Source of the DNA: CAVSRC01 sp963830205
GTDB taxonomy: Bacteria; Pseudomonadota; Alphaproteobacteria; Rhizobiales; Kaistiaceae
DNA length: 64,000 bases
Direction: 5' to 3'
NCBI GenBank assembly: GCA_963830205.1
Contig: CAWHLP010000043.1
Coordinates: 62,001 to 126,000 of the forward strand
The position numbers were made by a program, and so were the translations under genes. The notes beneath the pieces were generated by a model. That model did not search any database, was not told the DNA's origin, and was given only the letters and a program-made list of their open reading frames with translations. This document shows positions 42,864-51,685 of this stretch, one piece after another; the stretch's first letter is position 1; every line of letters starts with the position of its first letter.

Positions 42864-43642
42864 TGCTCGTCGACAGCCACTGCCACCTGGATTTCCCCGA
42901 TTTCGACGCCGACCGGGACGATGTGGTCGCCCGCGCCCATGATGCCGGGGTCGACACCATGGTCACCATCTCGACGCGGGTGGCGAAGTTCGCCGGCCTC
43001 AAGGCGCTTACCGAGCGCTATGACCGCGTCTTCTGCTCGATCGGCACCCATCCGCACAACGCCGCGGAAGAGCCGGACGTCACCGCTGACGATCTGGCGC
43101 GCATCGCCGACGATCCGGCGGTGGTCGCCATCGGCGAGGTCGGGCTCGACTACCACTACGACAGCTCGCCCCGCCAGGCGCAGCGCGAGGGCTTCCTGCG
43201 CCATATCGCGGCGGCGCGCATGACCCAGCTTCCGCTGGTCATCCACGCCCGCGAGGCCGACGCCGATGTGGCGCAAATCCTGACGGACGAGATGGGGAAG
43301 GGGGCCTTCCCCGCCATTCTCCACTGTTTCTCGTCCGGCCGCGACCTGGCGCTGACCGGCGTCGCCCTCGGCCTCCACGTCTCCTTTTCGGGCATCCTCA
43401 CCTTCAAGAAATCCGAGGAATTGCGGGCGATTGCGGCCGAAATCCCCCTCGACCGGCTGCTGGTCGAGACCGACGCGCCCTATCTGGCGCCACCGCCGCA
43501 CCGCGGTCGGCGCAACGAGCCCAGCTATGTCGTTGAAACTGCGAAAGTTCTGGCGGAAGCCAAGGGCATGACCTACGCCCAGCTGGCAGCCGCGACCAGC
43601 GACAATTTCTTCCGTCTTTTCAATAAGGTACCCCGTCCGTGA
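42863..43642 (+). CDS. tatD: TatD family metal-dependent deoxyribonuclease
   Basis: 259 residues. TIM-barrel amidohydrolase ligands: LVDSHCHLDFPDFD (HxH), GEVGLDYHYD (Glu), LPLVIHAREAD (His), FPAILHCFSSG (His) and LVETDAPYLAP (Asp). TatD proteins are 3'-5' exonucleases acting in DNA repair or tRNA/DNA quality control. Start and stop overlap the neighbours (TGATG with the CDF gene; GTGA with the phnP-like gene). Confidence 0.95.
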   Translation: MLVDSHCHLDFPDFDADRDDVVARAHDAGVDTMVTISTRVAKFAGLKALTERYDRVFCSIGTHPHNAAEEPDVTADDLARIADDPAVVAIGEVGLDYHYDSSPRQAQREGFLRHIAAARMTQLPLVIHAREADADVAQILTDEMGKGAFPAILHCFSSGRDLALTGVALGLHVSFSGILTFKKSEELRAIAAEIPLDRLLVETDAPYLAPPPHRGRRNEPSYVVETAKVLAEAKGMTYAQLAAATSDNFFRLFNKVPRP

Positions 43643-44452
43643 GCGCCCGGCTGAAAGCCACCATCCTGGGCTGCGGCTCGTCGCCGGGCGTGCCGCGCAT
43701 CGGCAACGACTGGGGCGCCTGCGACCCCAACGAGCCGCGCAACCGGCGCACGCGCTGCTCGCTGCTGCTCGAGCGCTACGAGGCCGGCGACACGCCGACC
43801 CGCGTGCTGGTCGACACCGGCCCGGACATGCGCGACCAGCTGCTGGCGGCCAACGTCGGCGCCATCGACGCGGTGATCTATACCCACGCCCATGCCGACC
43901 ATACCCACGGCATCGACGACCTCAGGGCCTTCTGGCAGAACACCCACGCGCTGGTCGACACCTATGCCGACGAGAAGACCCAGGCGCATCTGGAGCGCGC
44001 CTTCGGCTATTGCTTCGCCAGGCCGCCAGGCAGCCAGTATCCGCCGATCCTCAGGCACCATCCAATGGCGGTGGGCGTGCCGGTGGCCATCCCGGGCGCC
44101 GGTGGGCCGCTCACCGTGACGCCGTTCCGCCAACTCCATGGCGATATCGACTCGCTCGGGCTGCGCGTCGGCGGCTTGGCGTATTCGCCCGATATCAGCG
44201 ACGTACCCGAGGCCTCGCTGCCGCATCTCGCCGACCTCGACGTGTGGATCGTCGATGCGCTGCGCACCAAGCCGCATCCGAGCCATTTCAGCGTCGCCGA
44301 GGCGGTCGACTGGAGCCGCCAAGCTCGCCGTTCGCCGCGCGGTGCTGACCCACATGCACATCGATCTCGACTACGCCACGCTCAAGCGTGAGCTGCCGCA
44401 GGGCGTCGAGCCCGGCTATGACGGCATGGTGATCGAGCTGCCGCTGGACTGA
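43639..44452 (+). CDS. PhnP-like metallo-beta-lactamase hydrolase (frameshifted)
   Basis: 270 residues from GTG 43639 after deleting one extra C near 44317 (joins EAVDWS to AKLAVRRAVLTHMHIDLDYATL). MBL-fold ligands: DAVIYTHAHADHTHGIDDL (HxHxDH), FRQLHGDIDSLGLRVG and GLAYSPDISDVPEAS; the CGSSPGVPRIGNDWGACDP start, with a Zn-knob-like cysteine, is typical of PhnP-type cyclic phosphodiesterases. In this gene order (metG-tatD-phnP) the substrate is probably a cyclic phosphate or nucleotide. The GTGA overlap couples it to tatD. Confidence 0.92.
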
Positions 44453-44909
44453 GCCCAAGAAGCGACGCGCTGGGAAGCGCGTACACGCCCGTCAGCGATG
44501 GTGGATGGGCGATGACACCGGCGACAAGCGGCGGCCGCCCAGAACGAAGCCGCCCAAACCGCCCCATTCTCCCATACAGAAATATTCCATAATATATCTT
44601 ATGCGACTTTCAGATGGGGCAAGACTGGCGGCGTTCCGGCTCGCCGATCCCGGCCCCCAAGGCTTCCCGCACCGCCCCTCGGCCGGCCGTCCTGCTCATC
44701 GCTCTGATGCCGCCATCTGCTAGACGACCGCACTCGACGGTCGTCCGGTCCGGCGTGACCACAAGGTCGCGGGCACGTACGATGCCACCACGGACGTGGT
44801 GTTTCTCGTCCACCTGGTCGTAATCATGCGATCGGGCGCTGTCGGCGGGCTTGACAAAGGTGGTCATCCGAACCAGGGTCCAGAACACACCGCAACGCGA
44901 GGACGGGCC
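44453..44909. other. 457-bp gene-free stretch
   Basis: Starts with an ACGCGC-TGGGAA-GCGCGT hairpin (44465-44482) that may end the metG group, and includes an AT-rich patch (about 44577-44610). The rest has no recognisable gene or RNA; small frames on both strands lack ribosome sites. Confidence 0.65.
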
Positions 44910-45389
44910 ATGCATCGACCCAACCAAATCGGGCTGGTGGCAGCGCTGCTGCTGGCCCTGACGTCCTGGGCCACCGCGTCGCCCGCCGCTGACCAGGGCA
45001 CCTTCCTCTTCGTCCTGAGCGGCACCTCGGGCTCCGTTGTCGGCGACACCCTCACGCTCAAGGGCGTGCCCGTCGTCGTGACCTTCAGCGACCGCCCGGA
45101 GCGCATCGCGGTGGACGTCCCGCTCCATGCCCTGTCCCACGCCGGTGATGCCTTCGCGGGTGACCCGCCCAATGCGGTCCTCTCGGTCCTCACGGACAAG
45201 GGCATCACGAACGTCGTGCTCGAGCTCACCAGCGCGACGTCCGACGGCAGCACGGCGAGCTTCGGCTACAAGATCCTCGCGGGCGACCCACCCGAGGGGG
45301 ACTTCGGACCGGCCTCGTTGTTCGTCGATGGCAGTCAGATCCCACCCGGCGCGATAATCACTATCCAGGCGACCAATGGCCAACAGTAG
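44910..45389 (+). CDS. Hypothetical secreted protein
   Basis: 159 residues; GAGGA precedes ATG 44910. Signal peptide IGLVAALLLALTSWATASPAA. The mature part (ADQGTFLFVLSGTSGSVVGDTLTLKGVPVVVTFSDRPERIAVDVPL) is beta-rich, has no cysteine and matches no family I know; the central DRPERIAVDVPL…FAGDPPNAVLSVL and the late FVDGSQIPPGAIITI suggest a small sandwich domain. It is alone in a gene-poor stretch, convergent with the desaturase. Function unknown. Confidence 0.72.
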   Translation: MHRPNQIGLVAALLLALTSWATASPAADQGTFLFVLSGTSGSVVGDTLTLKGVPVVVTFSDRPERIAVDVPLHALSHAGDAFAGDPPNAVLSVLTDKGITNVVLELTSATSDGSTASFGYKILAGDPPEGDFGPASLFVDGSQIPPGAIITIQATNGQQ

Positions 45390-45432
45390 GCTCTTCTGGG
45401 GGTGACCTCCGAGGCGATGCCTCGACGCGTTG

Positions 45433-46410
45433 CTAGGCCTTGGAACGATCGGGGTCTGCGAAGACCGTGACGTCGCGGAACAGACCGCTGAAGTAGCCGT
45501 GCGTGACATGCGCGAGCTGGGGAAACGGCTCGCGCGTCATCAGCAGCGCATGCAGCTCGCCCAGTCGGAAGCATGGCACGCTCGGATAGAGATGATGTTC
45601 GAGGTGGTAGTTCAGGCCCCAGGGCGCGATGAGCCACAGCTCCCATAGCGGCGCCAGGACGGTGCGGCTCTCGTTGAGCACGCTTTCGTGCTCGACGGCA
45701 TAGTGCTCGGCGACGTTGCGCACGTAGCGCACGGCGAGAAACGACGTCAGCAGCGGAACCACCCAATACAGCAGGAGCTGCATCCAGAAGCCGAAGACGA
45801 TGGAGGCGATCAGCAGCGCCGCGAAAAACACGAGCCGCAGGCGGGATACCACGGCCGGTATGTCCCGCGTGGCGCCGTTCTTGTGGTAGGCGGTGAGCGA
45901 CGGCAGGGCCTTCAGTCCGAAAAGGTACTGGGAAATGCGTCTCGCGAAGACGATCTGCGGAACGGGAAACAGGAACTCCTCGTGGCCGAGATTGCGCGTC
46001 CAGTCGGGGTCGTTGTCCCCGTTGAGCGCGCGGTGATGGGCGAAGTGGCTGTTGCGGTAGCCGGCCATCGACGTCGTGGTCGGCAGCGCCAGCACCTCCC
46101 CGACGATGTCGTTGACCAGCCGATTGGCATAGGCCCGATGATGCGCCGCATCGTGCATCAATCCGCCGAATGCGTTGATGCGTGAGCCGATGACGATCAC
46201 GGCCAACACGTAGACCAGAGGATTGTGGAACGTTTCGCTGGCGACCACCGCCGCGGCGCAGGTGGCAATCTCAAACAGGGCCGCCGCGGTGAACTTGACA
46301 CTGTCGATCCGCGACAGGTCCTTCAGCTCCGCTTTGGTCAGCAGGCGCGGGATTTCCCTCTCGCAGGAATCGCCAAGTGTGGAGGAGCGCACGCTTTGCA
46401 TATTGCTCAT
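45433..46410 (-). CDS. Membrane fatty-acid desaturase
   Basis: 325 residues with four membrane helices and the three histidine boxes of the desaturase superfamily: GGLMHDAAHHRAYAN, SHFAHHRALNGDNDPDW and NYHLEHHLYPSVPCFRLGELH. The di-iron centre they form introduces a double bond in acyl chains at the cytoplasmic membrane face. The last box resembles delta-12/crotonobetainyl-type enzymes more than DesA, so regiospecificity is not assignable. ATG 46410 faces mazG across a 183-bp shared promoter region. It looks like an insertion into the otherwise conserved phnP-mazG neighbourhood. Confidence 0.9.
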   Translation of the reverse strand: MSNMQSVRSSTLGDSCEREIPRLLTKAELKDLSRIDSVKFTAAALFEIATCAAAVVASETFHNPLVYVLAVIVIGSRINAFGGLMHDAAHHRAYANRLVNDIVGEVLALPTTTSMAGYRNSHFAHHRALNGDNDPDWTRNLGHEEFLFPVPQIVFARRISQYLFGLKALPSLTAYHKNGATRDIPAVVSRLRLVFFAALLIASIVFGFWMQLLLYWVVPLLTSFLAVRYVRNVAEHYAVEHESVLNESRTVLAPLWELWLIAPWGLNYHLEHHLYPSVPCFRLGELHALLMTREPFPQLAHVTHGYFSGLFRDVTVFADPDRSKA

Positions 46411-46593
46411 TGGTCGCCGGCGAATATGGGAGGTTTTGGGGTTGATGGAATGGTATCGCGTTCAACTGGCGCGGGCAAGAACCGAGCTGTCCATGACGGC
46501 CGCGCAACTGCGAATTCACGGCCACACTTCGACATGGCGGCATTGTGCTAGGATAGCGACTCCCGTTCTTCCACCGCCGAGACTCCCCTCCCC

Positions 46594-47403
46594 GTGACAC
46601 CCTCCCGCGATATCTCCCGGCTGCTTGAGATCATGGCGGCGCTGCGCGACAAGGACACCGGCTGCCCCTGGGACGTCGAGCAGACCTTCTCGACCATCGC
46701 GCCTTACACGATCGAGGAAGCCTATGAGGTCGCGGACGCCATCGCCCGCGGCGACATGGCCGACCTCTGCGAGGAGCTGGGCGACCTCCTCCTCCAGCCC
46801 GTCTACCACGCCCAGATGGCGGCCGAGGCCGGCCTGTTCACGTTCGGCGACGTGGTCGAGGCCGTCACCACCAAGATGATCCGCCGCCACCCGCACGTCT
46901 TCGGCGACGCGGATGCCCGCGCCGCCGGCGCTGCCAAGGGCTTCTGGGAGAAGGCAAAGGCCAAGGAGAAGGCTGAGCGCGCCGCCGATGGCCGCGAGGT
47001 GCCCAAGGGCCTGCTCGACGGCATCCCGGCCGGCCTGCCGGCGCTGATCCGCGCCCACAAGCTCCAGGCCAAGGCCGGGACCGTCGGCTTCGACTGGAAC
47101 GATGCCCGCCTGGTGCTCGCCAAGATCAAGGAGGAGATCGGCGAGATCGAGGTCGAGCTGGACCGGCCGGAGGTCAGCCAGGACGCGGTTGCCGGCGAAG
47201 TCGGCGACCTGCTCTTCGCCGTGGTCAACCTTGCCCGCCACCTGAAGGTCGACGCCGACCAGGCGCTGCGCACCACCAATGTGAAGTTCGAGCGCCGCTT
47301 CCACGCCATCGAGGAAGCGCTCGCGGCCGAAGGCCGTAAGCCAGCCGAGGCCAGCCTGGACGAGATGGAGGCCCTCTGGCAGCGCGCCAAGACGGCGGAA
47401 TAA
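46594..47403 (+). CDS. mazG: Nucleoside triphosphate pyrophosphohydrolase MazG
   Basis: 269 residues from GTG 46594. Two MazG repeats: the first has DTGCPWDVEQTFSTIAPYTIEEAYEVADAI and the EELGDLLLQPVYHAQMA metal-binding helix; the second has KAGTVGFDWND and KIKEEIGEIEVEL…EVGDLLFAVVNLARH. The EExxE/ExxD sets bind Mg. It hydrolyses NTPs and dNTPs to monophosphates, tempering (p)ppGpp and mutagenic pools. Convergent with hflX across a structured repeat. Confidence 0.95.
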   Translation: MTPSRDISRLLEIMAALRDKDTGCPWDVEQTFSTIAPYTIEEAYEVADAIARGDMADLCEELGDLLLQPVYHAQMAAEAGLFTFGDVVEAVTTKMIRRHPHVFGDADARAAGAAKGFWEKAKAKEKAERAADGREVPKGLLDGIPAGLPALIRAHKLQAKAGTVGFDWNDARLVLAKIKEEIGEIEVELDRPEVSQDAVAGEVGDLLFAVVNLARHLKVDADQALRTTNVKFERRFHAIEEALAAEGRKPAEASLDEMEALWQRAKTAE

Positions 47404-47409
47404 GGCTTC

Positions 47410-47553
47410 GTGTCCCAGGCGCGGCGCCGCATGGAATGACGCGCCGCAGAACCGGGATCCACGCGTCCGAATGGGCCCCGGATCTGCAGCGCACCGTTGC
47501 ACGCTGCGCTGCGTCCGGGGAACGGTGGCTGTGCGGTGCCGCGCCCGGGACAC
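47410..47553. repeat. 144-bp imperfect palindromic repeat with inner hairpins
   Basis: The outer arms, GTGTCCCAGGCGCGGC… (47410-) and …GCCGCGCCCGGGACAC (-47553), pair over about 21 bp with few mismatches. Inside, GCGCCGCAGAACCGGGATCC pairs with the later GGCCCCGGATCTGCAGCGC, and a third GC-rich hairpin follows, giving a cloverleaf-like fold. The motif set (CCGGATCTGCAGCGCACC, GCTGCGCTGCGTCCGGGG) resembles a dispersed intergenic repeat of Bradyrhizobium-type genomes. It fills the gap between the convergent mazG and hflX. Confidence 0.7.
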
Positions 47554-47565
47554 GGGCTCGCGCCT

Positions 47566-48931
47566 CTACGACGTCGCCTTGGCGTCCGGAAACGCGTTCT
47601 GAAAGGCCGCCTGGCGCTCCGGCGCCACGCGCACATGGGCGGTGGTCGAGCCGTCCGGATTGTCGGTGCGGTCGAGCACCTCGCCCACCTCGTAGAGTCG
47701 GTGGAGCTGGGCGAGCGCCGCCCCTTCCAGCCGCACCTCGTAGGTGCGGCGGGCGGCCGCCACCTTCTCCTCGATGAGGGTGAGCAGGTCCGCCAACCCC
47801 TCGCCCGTCAGCGCCGAGACGGTCAACCACCGCCGGGCCGCCGCCGGCAACCGCCGGGATCAGCCGCGGCGGCCGCTGCGCCGGCGGCATCAGGTCGACC
47901 TTGTTCCACACCTCGATCACCCGCTCCGGCGCCTGCGCATTGACGCCGAGCTCGGCCAGCACCGCGGCGACGTCGCGTGCCTGCGCCTCGCTGTCTGGCC
48001 CGGCGATGTCGCGGACGTGCAGGATCAGGTCGGCCTCGGCCACCTCCTCCAGCGTGCCGCGGAAGGCGGCGACCAGCGTCGTCGGCAGGTCGGCGACGAA
48101 GCCGACCGTATCGGAGAGGATGGCGACCGCGCCGTGCGGCAGCGTCACCCGCCTCAGAGTCGGGTCGAGGGTGGCGAACAGCCGCGCGTCGGCGAAGACG
48201 GTGTCGGCGGTCAGCGCATTGAACAGGGTCGACTTGCCGGCATTGGTGTAGCCGACCAGCGCGACCGTGGCCTGCGTCCCCTTGCGGCGCGTCTTGCGCT
48301 GCTGGCGGCGGCGGGTGACGACGTCCTCGAGGTCGCGCTCGATGCGCGCGATGCGCTCCTCGATCATGCGCCGGTCGGCCTCGATCTGGGTCTCGCCCGG
48401 CCCGCCCAGGAAGCCGAAGCCGCCACGCTGGCGCTCCAGGTGGGTCCAGGAGCGCACCAGCCGGCTCTTCTGGTAGTTGAGATGGGCAAGCTCGACCTGC
48501 AGCGTGCCCTCGCGGGTCTGCGCCCTCTCCCCGAAAATCTCCAGGATCAGCCCGGTGCGGTCGATGACCTTGGCCTTCCAGGCCCGTTCCAGGTTGCGCT
48601 GCTGCACCGGCGAAAGCACGCCGTCGACGATGACGAGGTCGATCTTCTCGGCGGCGACGCGCTCGCCGATCTCCTCCACCTTGCCGGAACCGAACAGCGT
48701 CGCCGGCCGCCGAGCCGCGAGCGGCACCGCGACGCCGGCAACAACATCGAGCTCGATGGCTTTCGCCAGGCCGACCGCCTCCTCGAGGCGGGCCTCGCGG
48801 TCGCGGTCCCCGGCGGCTGGACGTGCCTTGAAAACAGGCACCAGCACCAGGGCGCGCTGCCGCGGCGTGTGGGGCGGCTCAGCGCCGCCGGCATCCGGCG
48901 GCGCGGTCGGGTCGCGCTGGGAGGGGTTCAA
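47566..48931 (-). CDS. hflX: GTPase HflX (frameshifted)
   Basis: 454 residues after deleting one extra base near 47829 (…AVAGGGPA then WLTVSALTGEGLADLL). The N-terminal HflX domain has GSGKVEEIGERVAAEKIDLVIVDGVLSPVQQRNLERAW and GGPGETQIEADRRMIEERI; the G domain has G1 VGYTNAGKSTLFNAL, G3 SDTVGFVADLP, G4 NKVD and G5 VSALTG. HflX splits stressed or stalled 70S ribosomes. The start is a TTG at 48931 that overlaps the hfq stop (TTGA) and has GGGAG five bases upstream; no ATG is near. Confidence 0.94.
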
Positions 48932-49191
48932 TCAGTCTCCCGGCTTGCGCCGTTGTTGTCCTCGCCCGGCTCGAAGAGCTGCAGCGGCGCCCCTGGCATC
49001 ACGGTCGAGATGGCGTGCTTGTAGACGAGCTGGGAGTGTCCGTCGCGGCGAAGCAAAACGCAGAAATTGTCGAACCAGGTCACGATTCCCTGGAGTTTCA
49101 CCCCATTGACCAGGAAAATCGTCAGCGGCGTCTTGTTCTTTCTGACGTAGTTGAGGAACGTGTCCTGCAGGTTTTGTGCGCGTTCAGCCAT
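48928..49191 (-). CDS. hfq: RNA chaperone Hfq
   Basis: 87 residues from ATG 49191 (MAERAQNLQDTFLNYVRKNKTPL); an ATG two codons earlier (49197) is possible, but GAGAG spacing favours 49191. The Sm1 box TIFLVNGVKLQGIVTWFDNFCVLLRRDG and Sm2 box YKHAISTVMP are intact, with the proximal-face YKH triad. The C-tail is short and acidic, as in other alphaproteobacteria. The hexameric ring pairs small RNAs with mRNAs. hflX is translationally coupled behind it; 126 bp separate it from dat upstream, room for its own promoter. Confidence 0.97.
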   Translation of the reverse strand: MAERAQNLQDTFLNYVRKNKTPLTIFLVNGVKLQGIVTWFDNFCVLLRRDGHSQLVYKHAISTVMPGAPLQLFEPGEDNNGASRETD

Positions 49192-49317
49192 GGTCATTCG
49201 CTCTCGCGTTCTAGCGGCTTTCGGTGTCAGTCGCTTTTTTGTTGGGTCCCTGACCGGATGTGATCGATTACATTCTGCCGGCTGTTGTGTCCTGCGTCAT
49301 CTGCGAAATTGTCCCGG

Positions 49318-50208
49318 TCAGATACCTGTTGCCGGTCCGTTCACCCGTTCGGACGAGACTTCTGCGTTCTCGATGAACAGACGCCTCAATCGATCGGCCA
49401 CCGGTCCGGGCCGACCACTACCAATTAGCATGCCATCGATACGAATGACCGCTGTCACTTTCAACGAGGCTGACGTGAGAAAGGCCTCGCTGGCGGCAAG
49501 CGCTTCCGCCACCGAAAATGGTCGTTCTTCCACTGCAAGCGCCGTGCCGGCCGCCACGTCGAGGACGCCGGTGCGGGTGATGCCGCGCAGGATTCCGGCC
49601 TCCGCCGAGCGCGTCACGATTGTACCATCAGATGTTACAATCCAGGCGTTTGTCGACGAGCCCTCGGTGACGAAGCCCTGTGCATCGACGAACCATGCCT
49701 CGAAAGCCCCGGATTCCCTCGCTTTTTGCTTGGCGAGCACATTGGGCAGCAGGCTCGTCGACTTGATGTCGACCCGCTCCCAGCGGTTCTCCGGCACGGT
49801 GATGACGGAAACCCCCTCCTCCGCCCGCCTGGCGAGTTCCGCCACATTCACTCCGTGGGCGGTCACCACAATCGCCGGCGCCACGTCCTTGGGCGGGAAG
49901 GCATGGTTGCGCGGGGCAACCCCGCGGCTCACCTGAAGGTAGACGATGCCGTTGCCGACCCGGTTGCGGCGCACCACCTCGCGCAACACCACGGCCAGGG
50001 CCGCCGGCCTCAGCGGCCAGCCGATTCGCAGCTCGCCGAGCGAGCGCTTGAGTCGCGCCATGTGGCGCTTCTCGTCGACCAGCCGCCCGCCGCGCACCTC
50101 GCACACCTCATAGACGCCGTCGGCGAACTGATAGGCCCGATCCTCGATGTGGACGGCGGCCTGACCGTGCGGGACGTAGCGGCCATTGACATAAGCGATG
50201 CGCGACAT
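49318..50208 (-). CDS. dat: D-amino-acid aminotransferase (PLP fold type IV)
   Basis: 296 residues. Class IV aminotransferase features: IAYVNGRYVPHGQAAVHIEDRAYQFADGVYEVCEVRGG at the start, the PLP lysine in RVDIKSTSLLPNVLAKQKARESGAFEA (Lys about 149), and TEGSSTNAWIV with GILRGITRTGVL for phosphate binding. It transfers amino groups between D-amino acids and 2-oxo acids, making D-Glu/D-Ala for peptidoglycan; branched-chain or 4-amino-4-deoxychorismate relatives have a similar core. It lies between trkH (9-bp gap) and hfq, a conserved Hyphomicrobiales arrangement. Confidence 0.9.
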   Translation of the reverse strand: MSRIAYVNGRYVPHGQAAVHIEDRAYQFADGVYEVCEVRGGRLVDEKRHMARLKRSLGELRIGWPLRPAALAVVLREVVRRNRVGNGIVYLQVSRGVAPRNHAFPPKDVAPAIVVTAHGVNVAELARRAEEGVSVITVPENRWERVDIKSTSLLPNVLAKQKARESGAFEAWFVDAQGFVTEGSSTNAWIVTSDGTIVTRSAEAGILRGITRTGVLDVAAGTALAVEERPFSVAEALAASEAFLTSASLKVTAVIRIDGMLIGSGRPGPVADRLRRLFIENAEVSSERVNGPATGI

Positions 50209-50217
50209 GGGGGATTC

Positions 50218-51657
50218 CTAGGAGCGCCAGTAGGCTGCGTAAAGCGATGCGAACAGCACAATGACCTCGATGCGGCCGAGGATCATGGTGACGATCATGG
50301 CGAGCTGGGCGAAGACGCCGAAATCGCCATAGGCCGGCCAGTTCGTCCCGATCAGCCATTCCTGCGAATAGAGCGGGCCGATGTTGGAGAAGGCGGCGAC
50401 CGCCGCCACCATGGCCGCGTCGAAGGCCGGCAGGCTGATCGACAGCGCCAGGGCGGCAACCGAGATGATGACGACGGCGACGACCAGATTGGCCCAGATC
50501 GCCTTCATCAGGTTGAGGTCGTAGGGCTGGCTGCCGAAGCGGGTCGAGCGCACGCTGTGCGGAAACAGGAGCCGCTTGAGCTCGTGCATGGACTGAACCG
50601 TCATGCCGCCGATGCGATAGTATTTGAGGCCGCCGGCCGTCGACAGCGCCCCGGCGCCGCCGATCGCCAGGAACAGCACCAGCGTGTCGGGGATGGCCGA
50701 CAGGCCGCCGCTGCGCGTCTCGAAGCCGGTGGTGCTGATCAACGAGATGCTGTCGAAAAGCCCCTCCCCCAGCGCCGCGATCAGGCTCTCGCCGGTGTGG
50801 AAGGTCCAGCCATAAACCACCCCCGTCACCGCCATGACGCCGATGACCCACCAGGTCTCGCGATGGCCTCGCAGCATCGACCAGCGGCCTTCCAGCACGC
50901 TGCGGTGAAAGACGATGCTGGTGGCGCCCACGACCATGAACAGGGCGATGACGCCCTCCGCATAGGGGCTGCCATAGACCGACAGGTTGCCGTCGACCGG
51001 CATGAAGCCGCCGGTCGAAACCGTCGACATCGCCAGGCAGATGGCATCGAAGGTCGGAACGCCGCAGAAGAACAAGAGGATGATGCAGAGGCCCGTGAAC
51101 AGTGCATAGAGGGTCACCATGCGGCGCAGCCCCTGGGCGATGCGCTCCGGGCCGGCCTCGCTGAAGCCGCCAAGTGCCGCCAGCCCGCGGCTGGAGAGGC
51201 CGCCGACACCGGCCGGCGCCAGGATGGTGACGAAGGTCACCAGCGTCATCAGGCCGCCGAGCCACTGCAACTCCGCCCGCCAGAAGATGATCGACGGCCC
51301 GGCGCCGGCGAGCGAATGGAAGATCGTGGCGCCGGTGGTGGTGAAGCCGGAGACCGCCTCGAAAAGCGCGGCGACATAGCCGAAATGGCCGTGCAGCGCG
51401 AAGGGCACCGCCGCGATCAGCGGCAACACTATCCACAGGGTGGCTGCCAGCACGAAACCGGCGGCGCGGTCGAAGCGCGGCTGGCGGCCTTGCAAAGCGA
51501 AGAAGATGGCGCCGGAGAGGAAGCCGGTGAGGCCGGAGATGATCAGGAACTCGGTCGCCGCACCGTCCGCCGACACCACCGCGATGGCTGCCGGAACGAG
51601 CATGGCGAGCGCCAGCCCACCGAAGGCGCGCGACAGGAGGTGAAGGACGCCGATCAT
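50218..51657 (-). CDS. trkH: TrkH-family potassium uptake protein
   Basis: 479 residues, about ten helices in four membrane-pore-membrane repeats. Selectivity-filter loops are visible: AVSGFTTTGATIF (first), STVSTGGFMPVDG (second), STTGFETRSGG (third) and the later AFSNIGPLYSQEW region. The basic loop FPHSVRSTRFGSQPYDLNLMKAIW is typical of TrkH/TrkG. It is the K+ channel-like subunit that works with TrkA, encoded directly upstream (28-bp gap). Confidence 0.95.
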   Translation of the reverse strand: MIGVLHLLSRAFGGLALAMLVPAAIAVVSADGAATEFLIISGLTGFLSGAIFFALQGRQPRFDRAAGFVLAATLWIVLPLIAAVPFALHGHFGYVAALFEAVSGFTTTGATIFHSLAGAGPSIIFWRAELQWLGGLMTLVTFVTILAPAGVGGLSSRGLAALGGFSEAGPERIAQGLRRMVTLYALFTGLCIILLFFCGVPTFDAICLAMSTVSTGGFMPVDGNLSVYGSPYAEGVIALFMVVGATSIVFHRSVLEGRWSMLRGHRETWWVIGVMAVTGVVYGWTFHTGESLIAALGEGLFDSISLISTTGFETRSGGLSAIPDTLVLFLAIGGAGALSTAGGLKYYRIGGMTVQSMHELKRLLFPHSVRSTRFGSQPYDLNLMKAIWANLVVAVVIISVAALALSISLPAFDAAMVAAVAAFSNIGPLYSQEWLIGTNWPAYGDFGVFAQLAMIVTMILGRIEVIVLFASLYAAYWRS

Positions 51658-51685
51658 CGCTTGCTGGCCCGCGCGCCGTCCCGCC

